A DNA stretch of 64,000 nucleotides from Phaeobacter sp. J2-8 (GTDB lineage Bacteria; Pseudomonadota; Alphaproteobacteria; Rhodobacterales; Rhodobacteraceae): the NCBI RefSeq assembly GCF_022867865.1, contig NZ_JALIEC010000010.1, positions 62,001 to 126,000 on the forward strand, in the 5' to 3' direction. Both the position numbers and the translations under genes were made by a program. Below are positions 18,903 through 28,184 of the stretch, in pieces (position 1 is the stretch's first letter; the number at the start of each line of letters is the position of its first letter). The notes beneath the pieces were generated by a model. That model saw nothing but the letters and a program-made list of their open reading frames with translations. It did not search any database and was not told the origin of the DNA.

Positions 18903-21900
18903 CTAACCCTTGTCCTTCAGCCCCATAAGCGCCGCAGCAAAAGGATTGTCCGGGTCGATCCGGTCCTTTTTCTCTGGTCGTGCGCTGAATTTGCGCGGGC
19001 CATTGTCGTTTTTCTTGCTGCCTTGACGGTCGCCCTTGCGGCCGCCCGCCTTGTGGCCGGGTTTGCCGCCCGGTTTGCCACCGTCGCGCGCGGGGCGCTT
19101 GCCACGCGGTTTGCCGTTGGATTTACCATCCTGCGCGCCGGCATCACCGCCCGCGTTGTCGCCACGCCCAGCACCACGATTGCGCTCGCCGCCGCGATTG
19201 CGATCACCGCGCGGGCGACCCCAACGGAAGGTATAGAACACTTCGACTTCTGGTGCGGCTTTTTCGGCATCCGCGGCCTCGCCCGGGGCGATTTCACCGG
19301 CCTCGACATCAACCGTAGCTGCGGTTTCGCGCGCGGCAACCTCGGCCTCTGGCGCGATGTCGGCGACGGTTTCGGCCTCCGGCTCGGCAACGTCTGCGGC
19401 GATATCCGGTGCAGTGTCCGCAGGCGATTCGGCCAGATCCGGCGCAGCCGCATCCATGATCGGCGCATCTGCGGCCGGGACTGTGCCCTCGGCGGTGTCT
19501 TTGACCGCGACATCTGCGGCTTTCACCTTGCTGCGTTCACCGCGCTCGGCCTGATAGCCCAGTCCCATCATCAGATCGGAAAACTGTTCCAGCGTCATGC
19601 CGGTGATCGACAGCATGTCCGGTTTTGCTTCGAATCCGCCACGGGTGTCCTCGGATCGCAACATATCCGCCAGACGTTCCAACATGTCGATGCGAATCGA
19701 GCGGGCCCCGGATTTGCGGTAGCCCGACATCGTGTCGGCCCCATCCGCCGCACCCACATCGGTTGGCACAGTGACCAGACCGGGCGGCGGTGCTTCGGGG
19801 AAAATATCAAGGTTCTGCCACAGCGACCACAGCACCAGACGCAGACGCGTCGGGGCAGGTTTCAGCAACAGCGGCATGAAGATCGTAAACTGACCGAAAC
19901 GCACGCCATGTTTGCGCAGAGCGCCACGGGCGTCCTGATCGAGTGCCTTGACGTCATCCGCGACCGTTGCACGCGGCAAAACGCCAAAACCTTCGACCAT
20001 GCGAAAGGCAAAGCCCTTGGCCAACCCGCTCAGCGCCTCGTCACGGCCCAGCGCAACAAGCGGTTCGAACAGCGTCGACACCTTGCGATCAATGAAGTGC
20101 TGCAAACGCCGCTGCACCTTCTGTGCCACATCCGGTCCGGCTTCGTCATCGACGAATGCCTTGACCTCGGGCTTCAGCGGATCCGCGCCTTTGACAAGTT
20201 TGCCAACCGCCTGATCGCCCCACATCAACCCACCCTGTTCGGTAAAGTCGATTTCGGTATCAGGCGCATTATAGAACCGGTCCGCGCGCAGATGGAAATG
20301 CGGGCTCAATGCCTGAAGCGACGCGGTTTTCAGCGTTTTTGCCTCCTGCCCGGTCGCATCTTTGTCCTGCCGGAAGCGGAACCCCTCAAGACGGCCGACG
20401 AATTCGCCCTCGACCGTCACTTCACCATTTTCATTCACTTCGGCCAAGAGGGCCTCCTTCTGCTTCAACCGCCGCAACAACACAGATGTGCGCCGATCAA
20501 CAAATCTTTGGGTCAGGCCGGCATGTAACGCGTCCGACAGCCTGTCTTCTACAGCGCGAGTTCTCGCCGCGCCAATGGCTTTCGTCACTGACCCAGCCCT
20601 TACGCTGTGCCACATAGGTCCATGTGCGGATATATGCCAATCGTTTCGACAATGTGTCGATATCACCATCAATGCGGTCAATGCGGCGAATTTGCCGCGC
20701 CAGCCAATCATCGGGCATGGTGCCGCCCTGATGCAGGAAGCCGAAAATCGACGCCAGAAGCCCGGAATGTTCGGCCGCACTGATGCCGCGAAAATCGGGA
20801 ATACGACAGACATCCCACAGCAATCTGACCGCATCGGGGCTGGATGCGCGGGCAAAGACCTCATCCTCTTGTGCCAGAGTGCGCAGCGCCCGCAGGTCGT
20901 CGGATTCGCGTGTGCGCACAAGGATGTCATCCTCGGTCGGGCGTTCCAGCGATGCGATCAACCGGTCGATCGTGCCGAATTCCAGCGCCGCATTGCGCCA
21001 TTGCAGTTTTTTCAACGGGGTAAAGCGGTGGTCGCAAATCGCATTTGCCACCTCTTCATCCAGCGGCGGCGCTTCGCCGGTGACACCAAAGGTGCCATCG
21101 CGCATCCCGCGCCCTGCCCGCCCGGCGATCTGGGCCAGTTCATTTGGCGCCAGCGCCCGCACCCGTCGCCCGTCAAACTTTGACAAGCCCGAAAACGCAA
21201 CGTGATGCACATCAAGGTTCAGCCCCATTCCGATGGCATCCGTCGCCACCAGAAAATCAACATCGCCGTTTTGATAAAGTTCCACCTGGGCATTGCGGGT
21301 CCGGGGCGACAAGGCCCCCATCACCACCGCTGCACCGCCCTTTTGTCGCCGCAACAGCTCTGCGATGGCATATACATTTTCAACAGAAAACCCGACAATC
21401 GCGCTGCGAGGTTGCAGTCTGCTTATCTTTTTCGAACCAATATAGCTTAATTGGCTCAGACGGTCGCGGCGGGTAAATTCCACCCCCTTGACCAATGCGG
21501 CAATCGGGCCGCGCATGGTTTCGGCCCCAAGGAACAGCGTCTCATGGGTGCCACGCATCCGCAAAAGCCGGTCGGTAAACACATGGCCCCGTTCGGGATC
21601 GGCACAAAGCTGAATTTCGTCGATCGCCACGAAATCTGTGCCCATGCCTTCGGGCATGGCTTCGACCGTACAGACCCAATATTGGCTGCGCGGCGGCACA
21701 ATCCGTTCCTCGCCGGTGACCAGCGCGACCACAGAAGGCCCGCGTGCGGCAACGATCTTGTCATAGACTTCGCGCGCGAGCAGCCGCAGCGGCAGGCCGA
21801 TAATGCCTGTGCGATGCCCCAACATGCGCTCAATTGCGTAATGCGTTTTGCCCGTATTGGTGGGGCCAAGGACCGCAACGGTCCGTCCACTGGTCGCCAT
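18903..21900 (-). pseudogene. SUV3-like DEAD/H-box RNA helicase, frameshifted as sequenced
   Basis: The helicase core starts at ATG 21900 with Walker A LGPTNTGKTH, a DEIQ Walker B (AIDEIQLCADPERG) and motif VI (QIAGRAGRGMRDG). Near 20565 the frame changes: one strand reads DESHWRG and the next frame continues RTRAVEDRLSDALH. One extra C around 20565 accounts for it; corrected length is 998 residues. The second half holds a conserved helicase-associated domain and then a long low-complexity tail rich in Ala/Glu/Asp and finally Gly/Arg/Lys (residues ~800-998). It is related to mitochondrial SUV3 and probably unwinds RNA. Error is more likely than decay, because the downstream frame is intact for 550 residues. 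Confidence 0.87.
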
Positions 21901-21921
21901 CCCGCGTCCTCCGGGTCTTGT

Positions 21922-22482
21922 TCAGAGATCACGGCCGCGGGCCGCGACCAACAGCCGCTCGACACCCTTTTGCGCTTCTTCATCGTTGGGATGCAAGCGC
22001 AAGACCATTTCATATCCGTCCAATGCGCGTTTCTTGTCGCCAAGAGATTCGAAAATCACCGCAAGCCCGCGCAGGGCGGCGAAATGGTCCGGGTTCAACC
22101 GCAGCGCCATTTCCAGATCCCCGAGTGACGGGCCAACCAGATCCGCATTGTAATACGCCATGGCCCGCATGTGATAGCCTTCGGCAAAATCCGGCGCATG
22201 GTCGATCAGGGCGGTCAAATGTTCAATGGCGGCCGGAAAATCCTGCACATCCATCGCGTCCTGACCGCGTTTCAGCAACAAATCCATCGCGCCAGAGCCA
22301 GAGCGCGACCAAAGCCGTGCAATCTCGGCTTCAATCCGTGCAGCTTCGACCGGCTCAGCCTCGCGCAATTGATTCAAAAGCGCGTCAGTTTCCGCCGCTT
22401 CGATAACCGAAGGTAGGGAATACATGACTATGAGCGAAAGTGCCGCAACGCTACGTTTGATGTGTTGTCTGATCGTATCCAT
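21922..22482 (-). CDS. Tetratricopeptide repeat protein, probably exported
   Basis: About 186 residues. The N-terminus has positive residues and a hydrophobic stretch (VAALSLIVMYSLPS) ending near VIEAAE, consistent with a Sec signal peptide cleaved at ~30. Three TPR units follow (LLLKRGQDAMDVQDFPAAI, GYHMRAMAYYNADLVGPSL, AALRGLAVIFESLGDKKRA). TPR domains mediate protein contacts; the partner is unknown. It is 22 bp from the helicase start on the same strand and could share its message. It is divergent from the SCP2 gene. ATG at 22482 is the most likely start; the ribosome site is weak. Confidence 0.8.
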   Translation of the reverse strand: MDTIRQHIKRSVAALSLIVMYSLPSVIEAAETDALLNQLREAEPVEAARIEAEIARLWSRSGSGAMDLLLKRGQDAMDVQDFPAAIEHLTALIDHAPDFAEGYHMRAMAYYNADLVGPSLGDLEMALRLNPDHFAALRGLAVIFESLGDKKRALDGYEMVLRLHPNDEEAQKGVERLLVAARGRDL

Positions 22483-22546
22483 AGTTATTCCAATGTAACG
22501 CGGCGGGATCGAAATACTACCCGCGATCAGACTTAGGAGAACGCAA

Positions 22547-22834
22547 ATGAGTGATGTGGTGACCGCAGCGGTCAAGGCGCTGAACGAAAAGCTCGACGAT
22601 GGCTTTGACGGCAAAGCAAAATTCGTCATCGACGGCGAGGGATCTATCCTGGTCGATGAAAACGGCGCCAGCGCATCGGACGAGGATGGCGATGTGACCC
22701 TGACCGCGGATGCCGACACATTCGAGGCCATTCTTGCCGGTGATCTCGATGCGACCAGCGCCTTCATGAGCGGCAAGCTGACGGTTGATGGCGATATGGG
22801 ACTGGCCATGCAACTGGGATCGGCCTTGTCCTGA
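22547..22834 (+). CDS. SCP2 sterol-binding domain protein
   Basis: A 95-residue protein comprising just an SCP-2-like lipid-binding domain: an initial helix (VKALNEKLDDGFDGK), central beta strands rich in Asp, and the closing AFMSGKLTVDGDMGLAM motif typical of SCP2 proteins. It probably binds or shuttles fatty acyl or similar lipids in the cytosol. A TTAGGAGA ribosome site precedes the ATG at 22547. Its stop codon overlaps the start of the lysophospholipase-like gene (TGATG), suggesting a lipid-related operon. Confidence 0.88.
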   Translation: MSDVVTAAVKALNEKLDDGFDGKAKFVIDGEGSILVDENGASASDEDGDVTLTADADTFEAILAGDLDATSAFMSGKLTVDGDMGLAMQLGSALS

Positions 22835-23820
22835 TGACACTTTTGCCAGCCCCGTATTTCAACGACATTGCCCGCGGTCCCGACAACGGCCAATGTTACT
22901 GGCTGACCACCGATGACGGAAAACGCATCCGTATCGGCCATTGGCCTGCCGTCGGCACCGCAGAAGGTAAGCCACTGGGAACATATCTTATTTTCCCCGG
23001 TCGCACGGAATATGTCGAAAAATACGGGCCGCTGGCAAAAAACCTGACCGCTGTCGGATACGAGGTGATTGCCATCGACTGGCGCGGTCAGGGGTTGTCG
23101 GATCGCATGCTGGCCGACGAACGGGTCGGCCATGTGGATGTGTTTGCCGATTATCAACGCGATGTGCAGGCTGTCCTGGCCGCATTGCCCAAGTTGGGCG
23201 CACCGAAACCGCTGTATCTGCTGGGTCATTCCATGGGCGGCTGCATTGGCCTGCGCGCCCTGCACAACAAGATTCCGGTTATTGCCGCGGTCTTTACCGG
23301 TCCGATGTGGGGCATTCGCATTTCGACCCCGGTGCGCCCCGCCGCATGGGCCGTGGGCTGGACCAGCAAAATCCTGGGCCTCAGCCATCATTACGCGCCC
23401 TCGACCGGGGCAGACAGCTATGTCGCCACCGCGCCCTTTGAAGACAATCTTTTGACCACGGACCGCGACATGTTCGATTTCATGCGCGATCAGGTGGTCA
23501 CACACCCGGAATTGCAACTGGGCGGACCTTCTCTGCATTGGTTGCATGAGGCGCTGCGCGAATGTCGCCAGCTGGCGGCGATGCCCTCGCCCGACCTGCC
23601 CTGCCTGACCTTTATCGGCAGCAATGAACGCATTGTCAGCGTGCCGGATATTCAAACCCGCATGTCCAACTGGCCCGGGGGCAAGCTGGAGGTGCTGGAA
23701 AATGGCGAACACGAAGTCTTGATGGAGGCCCGGGAAATGCGGGCGCGGATATTCGAACTGACCTGCGCCCATTTCCACGCCGCTTTTGAACAGGAAAATC
23801 AGGTCCGGGTCACGGCGTAA
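22834..23820 (+). CDS. Alpha/beta hydrolase, lysophospholipase (PldB) type
   Basis: A 328-residue serine hydrolase. The nucleophile elbow is LLGHSMGGCIG, the oxyanion region IDWRGQGLSDR, and the histidine lies in NGEHEVLMEA; the acid position reads GSNERIVS, with Glu where many members have Asp, a substitution seen in this family. The best fit is a monoglyceride lipase or lysophospholipase L2 group enzyme. No signal peptide is seen. It overlaps the SCP2 gene by one base, so a lipid-binding protein and a lipid hydrolase are translated together. Confidence 0.87.
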   Translation: MTLLPAPYFNDIARGPDNGQCYWLTTDDGKRIRIGHWPAVGTAEGKPLGTYLIFPGRTEYVEKYGPLAKNLTAVGYEVIAIDWRGQGLSDRMLADERVGHVDVFADYQRDVQAVLAALPKLGAPKPLYLLGHSMGGCIGLRALHNKIPVIAAVFTGPMWGIRISTPVRPAAWAVGWTSKILGLSHHYAPSTGADSYVATAPFEDNLLTTDRDMFDFMRDQVVTHPELQLGGPSLHWLHEALRECRQLAAMPSPDLPCLTFIGSNERIVSVPDIQTRMSNWPGGKLEVLENGEHEVLMEAREMRARIFELTCAHFHAAFEQENQVRVTA

Positions 23821-23912
23821 CACAATCCGCCACCGGGCGGCGGCGCGCCCTCCCTTGAACCTTGGACCTTGCCGGGCTTATCTGTGGGCAACCAGAACAG
23901 AAGGCCAAATTC

Positions 23913-25733
23913 ATGCTGAACCTCCCCTTTCCCGTGCGCGACGCCAATTCCGGTGCGGGCACCCGCGATCTTGGCGATTTGCCGGAATGGGATCTGTCCG
24001 ATCTCTATGCCGGGGAAGATGCCCCCGAACTGGCCCGCGATCTTGACTGGCTTGCCACGGAATGCGCCAGCTTTGCTGCCGATTACGAAGGCAAGCTGGA
24101 CGGTCTGGATGCTGCCGAGCTGTTGAAATGCGTGCAGCGCAACGAAAAGATCAGCTCTGTTGCCGGGCGCATCATGTCCTATGCCGGGCTGCGCTATTAC
24201 CAGCTGACCACCGACGGTGCGCGGGCGAAATTCATGTCCGACGCGCAGGAAAAAATCACCAATTTCACCACACCGCTGGTGTTTTTCACGCTGGAACTGA
24301 ACCGGCTGGGTGATGATCATTTCGAACGGCTTCTGGCCGAAAGTGGCGATCTGGCGCGCTATGCCCCGGTGTTCCGGCGCATTCGGGCGATGAAACCCTT
24401 TCAGCTTTCTGATGAGTTGGAAAAATTCCTGCATGATCTGGGGGTTGTCGGCGATGCCTGGGAACGGTTGTTTGACGAAACCATTGCCGGGCTGACCTTT
24501 GAAGTTGACGGCGAAGAGCTGAACATCGAGGGCACGCTGAACCTTTTGACCGAACAGGACCGGTCAAAGCGCGAGGCCGCCAGCGTCGAATTGGCGCGGG
24601 TGTTTGCCGAAAACATTCGCATCTTTGCCCGCGTGCACAACACGCAAGCCAAGGAAAAGGAAATCGTCGACCGTTGGCGCAAGATGCCCAGCGCCCAGAC
24701 CGGTCGCCACCTGTCCAACGATGTCGAGCCAGAGGTCGTCGAAGCGCTGCGCAATGCGGTTGTTGCCGCCTATCCCCGGCTGTCGCACCGCTATTATGCG
24801 TTGAAAGCCAAATGGTTGGGCCTGGACCGGATGCAGGTCTGGGACCGCAATGCGCCCCTGCCGATGGAAGAAACCCGCACCGTTGGCTGGGACGAAGCAC
24901 GCCAAATCGTGACCGAGGCTTATGCCGGATTTGATCCGCGCATGGCAGAATTGGCAGAGCCGTTTTTCGAAAAAGGCTGGATCGACGCGGCGGTAAAACC
25001 GGGCAAAGCGCCGGGTGCTTTTGCCCATCCAACCGTGACCGACGTACACCCCTATGTGATGCTGAACTATCTCGGCAAGCCGCGCGATGTGATGACATTG
25101 GCGCATGAATTGGGCCATGGCGTGCACCAGCGTCTTGCCGCCGATCAGGGCGAAATGCTGTCCTCGACCCCGCTGACATTGGCGGAAACCGCATCGGTGT
25201 TCGGCGAAATGCTGACCTTCCGCAAGATGTTGGAGGGCGCGAAGACGAAAGAGGCCCGCAAGATCCTGTTGGCGGGCAAGGTCGAGGACATGATCAACAC
25301 CGTGGTGCGCCAGATCGCGTTCTATGACTTTGAATGCAAATTGCACGCGGCGCGCCGGGAAGGTGAACAAACCCCCGACGACATCAATGCGCTCTGGATG
25401 TCGGTACAGGCCGAAAGTCTCGGGCCGGTGTTCGACTTCATGGAGGGGTATGAAACCTTCTGGGCCTATATTCCGCATTTCGTGCATTCGCCGTTCTACG
25501 TCTATGCCTATGCCTTTGGCGATGGTCTGGTGAACGCACTTTATGCCGCCTATGAGGCCGAGCCGGAGGGGTTCCAGGAGAAGTATTTCGACATGCTGAA
25601 GGCCGGCGGATCGAAACACCACAAGGAACTGCTGGCCCCATTTGGCCTTGATGCATCGGACCCTGCGTTCTGGGACAAGGGCCTGTCGATGATCGAAGGT
25701 TTCATTGACGAGTTGGAAGCGCTGGAAGACTAG
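23913..25733 (+). CDS. pepF: Oligoendopeptidase F, M3 family
   Basis: A 606-residue zinc metallopeptidase that cleaves oligopeptides in the cytosol. The zinc motif is LAHELGHGVHQ at ~396-406, followed about 25 residues later by LAETASVFGEM carrying the third ligand. The N-terminal helical domain begins LPEWDLSDLYAGEDAPEL, typical of PepF. ATG at 23913 with AGAAGG upstream is preferred to an in-frame upstream codon at 23862. Length matches the family. It is followed by a stable hairpin and an IMPACT-domain gene. Confidence 0.94.
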   Translation: MLNLPFPVRDANSGAGTRDLGDLPEWDLSDLYAGEDAPELARDLDWLATECASFAADYEGKLDGLDAAELLKCVQRNEKISSVAGRIMSYAGLRYYQLTTDGARAKFMSDAQEKITNFTTPLVFFTLELNRLGDDHFERLLAESGDLARYAPVFRRIRAMKPFQLSDELEKFLHDLGVVGDAWERLFDETIAGLTFEVDGEELNIEGTLNLLTEQDRSKREAASVELARVFAENIRIFARVHNTQAKEKEIVDRWRKMPSAQTGRHLSNDVEPEVVEALRNAVVAAYPRLSHRYYALKAKWLGLDRMQVWDRNAPLPMEETRTVGWDEARQIVTEAYAGFDPRMAELAEPFFEKGWIDAAVKPGKAPGAFAHPTVTDVHPYVMLNYLGKPRDVMTLAHELGHGVHQRLAADQGEMLSSTPLTLAETASVFGEMLTFRKMLEGAKTKEARKILLAGKVEDMINTVVRQIAFYDFECKLHAARREGEQTPDDINALWMSVQAESLGPVFDFMEGYETFWAYIPHFVHSPFYVYAYAFGDGLVNALYAAYEAEPEGFQEKYFDMLKAGGSKHHKELLAPFGLDASDPAFWDKGLSMIEGFIDELEALED

Positions 25734-25742
25734 GCGCCAATG

Positions 25743-25781
25743 ATCTGGCGGTTCGGGTATTTGCAGCCCGAGCCGCCAGAT
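25743..25781. terminator. Strong 15-bp hairpin after pepF
   Basis: ATCTGGCGGTTCGGG and GCCCGAGCCGCCAGAT form a 15-16 bp stem with an 8-base loop, 9 bp after the pepF stop. There is no U tract, so it may slow or end transcription or protect the 3' end rather than act as a classic terminator. Confidence 0.55.
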
Positions 25782-25793
25782 TGCGCATAACAC

Positions 25794-26150
25794 ATGCTGA
25801 CATTTGAAAACATCCTGACCGACCGCGGATCGAAATATGCGGTATCTGGCGCGCCCTGTGCGTCGGACACCGAGGCAAAAGAGCTGCTCAAAGCGCTGAA
25901 GACGCAAAAGAAATTCGCCAAGGCGACGCATAATACCTGGGCTGTTCTGCTCGACCACGCGCCCATCAAGAACGACGATGGCGAAAGTGGCGCGGGCAAT
26001 GTGATCCTGAGGATGCTGGAACGTGATGACATCCGCAACCACCTGGTGATTGTCACGCGATGGTACGGCGGCAAACATCTGGGCGGGGATCGGTTCCGGC
26101 ACGTGCAAACTGCGGTACGTCATTACCTTCAGGCGGCGAATTTGCTCTGA
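25794..26150 (+). CDS. IMPACT/YigZ N-terminal domain protein (short form)
   Basis: A 118-residue protein containing the UPF0029/IMPACT fold: KKFAKATHNTWAVLL, DDGESGAGNVILRML and VTRWYGGKHLGGDRF are the diagnostic motifs. Typical YigZ is about 200 residues with a second (DUF1949) domain; that is absent here, so this is the single-domain form. Eukaryotic IMPACT modulates Gcn2; bacterial members are poorly characterised. The pepF stop is 60 bp upstream with a hairpin between them, and the neighbouring hydrolase converges with a 3 bp gap. Confidence 0.85.
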   Translation: MLTFENILTDRGSKYAVSGAPCASDTEAKELLKALKTQKKFAKATHNTWAVLLDHAPIKNDDGESGAGNVILRMLERDDIRNHLVIVTRWYGGKHLGGDRFRHVQTAVRHYLQAANLL

Positions 26151-26153
26151 AAT

Positions 26154-26864
26154 CTATTGCAGGACAAAGGGTTGTTTCTGCCAATCCCGCAGCGCCTCAA
26201 TGACCGCTTCGGGCTGTTCCATCGGCGACATATGACCGGCGCCTTCGATCACCTTCAGCCGTGCATAGGGGATCAGGGTCGACAGAAATTGATGCCGTTT
26301 GACCGGCAGGGCCACGTTTTCCGCGCCACACATCACCATTGCCGGCACTTTGCATTTGCGCATCACCGCTTGTTGATCGCGGCGGCGCACTGCGGCACGC
26401 GTCTGGCGGGCATAGACCTCTGCCCCCAGGTGCAACCCCATGTCCAATGCCATGGCCCTGACCTCTGCGCTGTCGGGCGAGACAGCAAGACCAGACAATC
26501 GCAACTCTTCTTCCAACGCTTCGGCCAAGCGCCCCGTGCGGGCCTTGACAAGCCGCGCCTCGCGCGCGGCGGCCTCTTGTGGCGTTTCGGCCAGGGGGGT
26601 TGTGTCCATCAGCGCCACGCGCAACACCCGCTCCGGGGCACGGCGCATCACTTCCATGGCGACGATGCCGCCAAATCCCAGCCCCGCCAAGGCAAATTTG
26701 GCGGGCAGCGCCGACATCAAGGCCGACGCAATCTCTTCGACGCGTTCGCCAATTGTCACCGGGGCGACCATCACAGGTGTATCCGCGCTCAGCGCCAGAA
26801 CCTGCGGCCCGAACACCCGTGCGTCACACATAAAACCTGGTAAAAAGACGAGCGGCTCGCGCAT
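26154..26864 (-). CDS. Alpha/beta hydrolase-fold protein with altered catalytic triad
   Basis: A 236-residue alpha/beta-hydrolase-fold protein. The nucleophile elbow reads AGLGFGGIVA where GxSxG is expected, so the catalytic serine is glycine. The usual acid segment GxxDxxxP reads GAENVALP, with Asn for Asp. The histidine is present in EGAGHMSPMEQP. The frame is intact and the surrounding residues well conserved, so the loss does not look like random decay. It may bind a ligand or partner without hydrolysing it. Only 3 bp separate its end from the IMPACT-domain gene on the other strand. Confidence 0.8.
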   Translation of the reverse strand: MREPLVFLPGFMCDARVFGPQVLALSADTPVMVAPVTIGERVEEIASALMSALPAKFALAGLGFGGIVAMEVMRRAPERVLRVALMDTTPLAETPQEAAAREARLVKARTGRLAEALEEELRLSGLAVSPDSAEVRAMALDMGLHLGAEVYARQTRAAVRRRDQQAVMRKCKVPAMVMCGAENVALPVKRHQFLSTLIPYARLKVIEGAGHMSPMEQPEAVIEALRDWQKQPFVLQ

Positions 26865-27013
26865 TTCGACCCAAAGGCCCCCAATTTGTCCCCACTATTG
26901 CTGTGGGATTTGCGGCCACAATATCGAATGCCAGCGCAAAGGAAAGTGCGGAAACGCGGGCCGGGGCAACCGGGCGGATTGTTGAACATCACGGTCGGAA
27001 ACCGCCCAAGAAT

Positions 27014-27637
27014 TCACCCCGCGCGGCCCCGAAATGGCGGAAAATCCCGATAAAGCTGCTGGCGCGTGGAAAGCGCCATGTCCGGGACGGCCCCGCGTTT
27101 CAATAACGTGCCGCGCGGCGCGATGTAGCTGGAGATCTGCCGCCAGGGCTCTGGCCGCCAGGAAATATTGAAGGCGCAGAGTTTTGGAAAGAACCACAGC
27201 TCTGAAAACGGCAGGTGATCGTGAATCCACCAAGCAAGATCGCGCCAATCGCGGCCGCGATCATACTGGTCGGCAAACCACGGAATGACGATGCTGGCCC
27301 CGGCCACCGGAACATCGGGAAAATCCCAGATATGGCATTCCTGGGGATAGTCATTGCGGGCGCAATTCAGTTTATTTTCGTTGCCATAGCGGTTCAGCTC
27401 TGGCGATCTATATCCGGATCGCACCGCGACCCGACCAAAGGTGTCCTGCATGGGATCCAACAGCGCCTCGCAAAAGGACCGCCCGCGTGAAATCGCCAGA
27501 TCCGGGTATTCCGGGATATTGGCGATGCCGTGGAAATTGCCGATTTCTGAATACAGAAATTCGCGCATATAAAAATGCTGTCCCAGCCGCACCCGGCCCA
27601 ACGTTTCCAGGCTCCACATGCTGGTCGGCTTGCGCAT
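27014..27637 (-). CDS. Hypothetical protein with weak M15-peptidase-like features
   Basis: About 207 residues; start uncertain (27637 preferred, 27673 possible). VRSGYRSPELN resembles the M15/VanY D-Ala-D-Ala peptidase signature, followed at a distance by CHIWDFP where the family has a histidine-to-aspartate metal pair. The third ligand, expected near the C-terminus, is not evident (CAFNISW in that place), so peptidase activity is doubtful. There is no signal peptide. It is rich in aromatic residues (WWIHDHLPFSELWFFP). Closely spaced upstream of the gap before the hydrolase, it may be cotranscribed with the VOC gene 60 bp upstream. Confidence 0.7.
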   Translation of the reverse strand: MRKPTSMWSLETLGRVRLGQHFYMREFLYSEIGNFHGIANIPEYPDLAISRGRSFCEALLDPMQDTFGRVAVRSGYRSPELNRYGNENKLNCARNDYPQECHIWDFPDVPVAGASIVIPWFADQYDRGRDWRDLAWWIHDHLPFSELWFFPKLCAFNISWRPEPWRQISSYIAPRGTLLKRGAVPDMALSTRQQLYRDFPPFRGRAG

Positions 27638-27697
27638 CACCCTGCCCTGTGGTGTCGGCCCGGCCCACCGCAATGGCAGGCCGCTCCGGGTCGGGGG

Positions 27698-28129
27698 TCA
27701 GCCATGACCGTTCCAGCGAAACGACCCATCCGCAGCCAAGGGCGAAAACGGGTTATGCGCCACTTCCCAGATGTTGCCTTCTGGATCCGAGAAATACGCG
27801 TGATAGCCGCCCCAGAACACCTCTTGCGGCGCTTTCAGGATCGTGGCGCCGGCAGCTTCGGCCCGTTGCACCAGCGCATCCACGGCGGCACGATCCGCCA
27901 GATTATGCCCCAATGTCATCGCGCCATGCCCCAGGCTGGCTTCTGCGACGCCAATATCCTTGGCCAATTCCGCAAGCGGATACAGACCCAATGTCTGACC
28001 AATCAGATCAAACGCAATCACGCCCTCCTGTGTTTCAACCCGGCGCCAGCCAAGCTGTTCATAAAATGCCGCGACCGCCGCCATGTCGCGCACGCCCAAT
28101 GTAATCAGCGAAATTCGTTGTTCCATCAT
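27698..28129 (-). CDS. VOC (glyoxalase/bleomycin resistance) family protein
   Basis: A ~143-residue protein of the vicinal oxygen chelate superfamily: two beta-alpha-beta-beta-beta modules, starting ISLITLGVRDMAAVAAFYEQLGW and ending YHAYFSDPEGNIWEVAHNP. The metal-binding Glu of the second module (IWEV) is present. GAGGG lies 7 bases before ATG at 28129/28126. A perfect alphaproteobacterial LexA-box match lies 25 bp upstream (28154-28168), which suggests induction by DNA damage. The substrate is unknown; similar proteins bind or detoxify electrophiles and antibiotics. Confidence 0.86.
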   Translation of the reverse strand: MMEQRISLITLGVRDMAAVAAFYEQLGWRRVETQEGVIAFDLIGQTLGLYPLAELAKDIGVAEASLGHGAMTLGHNLADRAAVDALVQRAEAAGATILKAPQEVFWGGYHAYFSDPEGNIWEVAHNPFSPLAADGSFRWNGHG

Positions 28130-28153
28130 GACCCTCATTGATTAACTGAACGT

Positions 28154-28168
28154 GAACATATAGCGAAC
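28154..28168 (-). promoter_or_regulatory. LexA (SOS) box, GTTC-N7-GTTC
   Basis: On the reverse strand GTTCGCTATATGTTC matches the alphaproteobacterial SOS operator (GTTC-N7-GTTC, established for Rhodobacter) at all eight fixed positions. It lies 25 bp upstream of the VOC gene start and 17 bp beyond the xseA stop, so it most likely controls the VOC gene. A TATATG hexamer inside the box could be its -10 element. Confidence 0.65.
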
Positions 28169-28184
28169 ATCATCGCAACACCAG

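Noticed and set aside
24564-26123. 519-residue reverse-strand frame overlapping pepF and the IMPACT-domain gene
   Set aside because: Antisense to well-supported genes, no conserved motif and no ribosome site; composition typical of a shadow frame.
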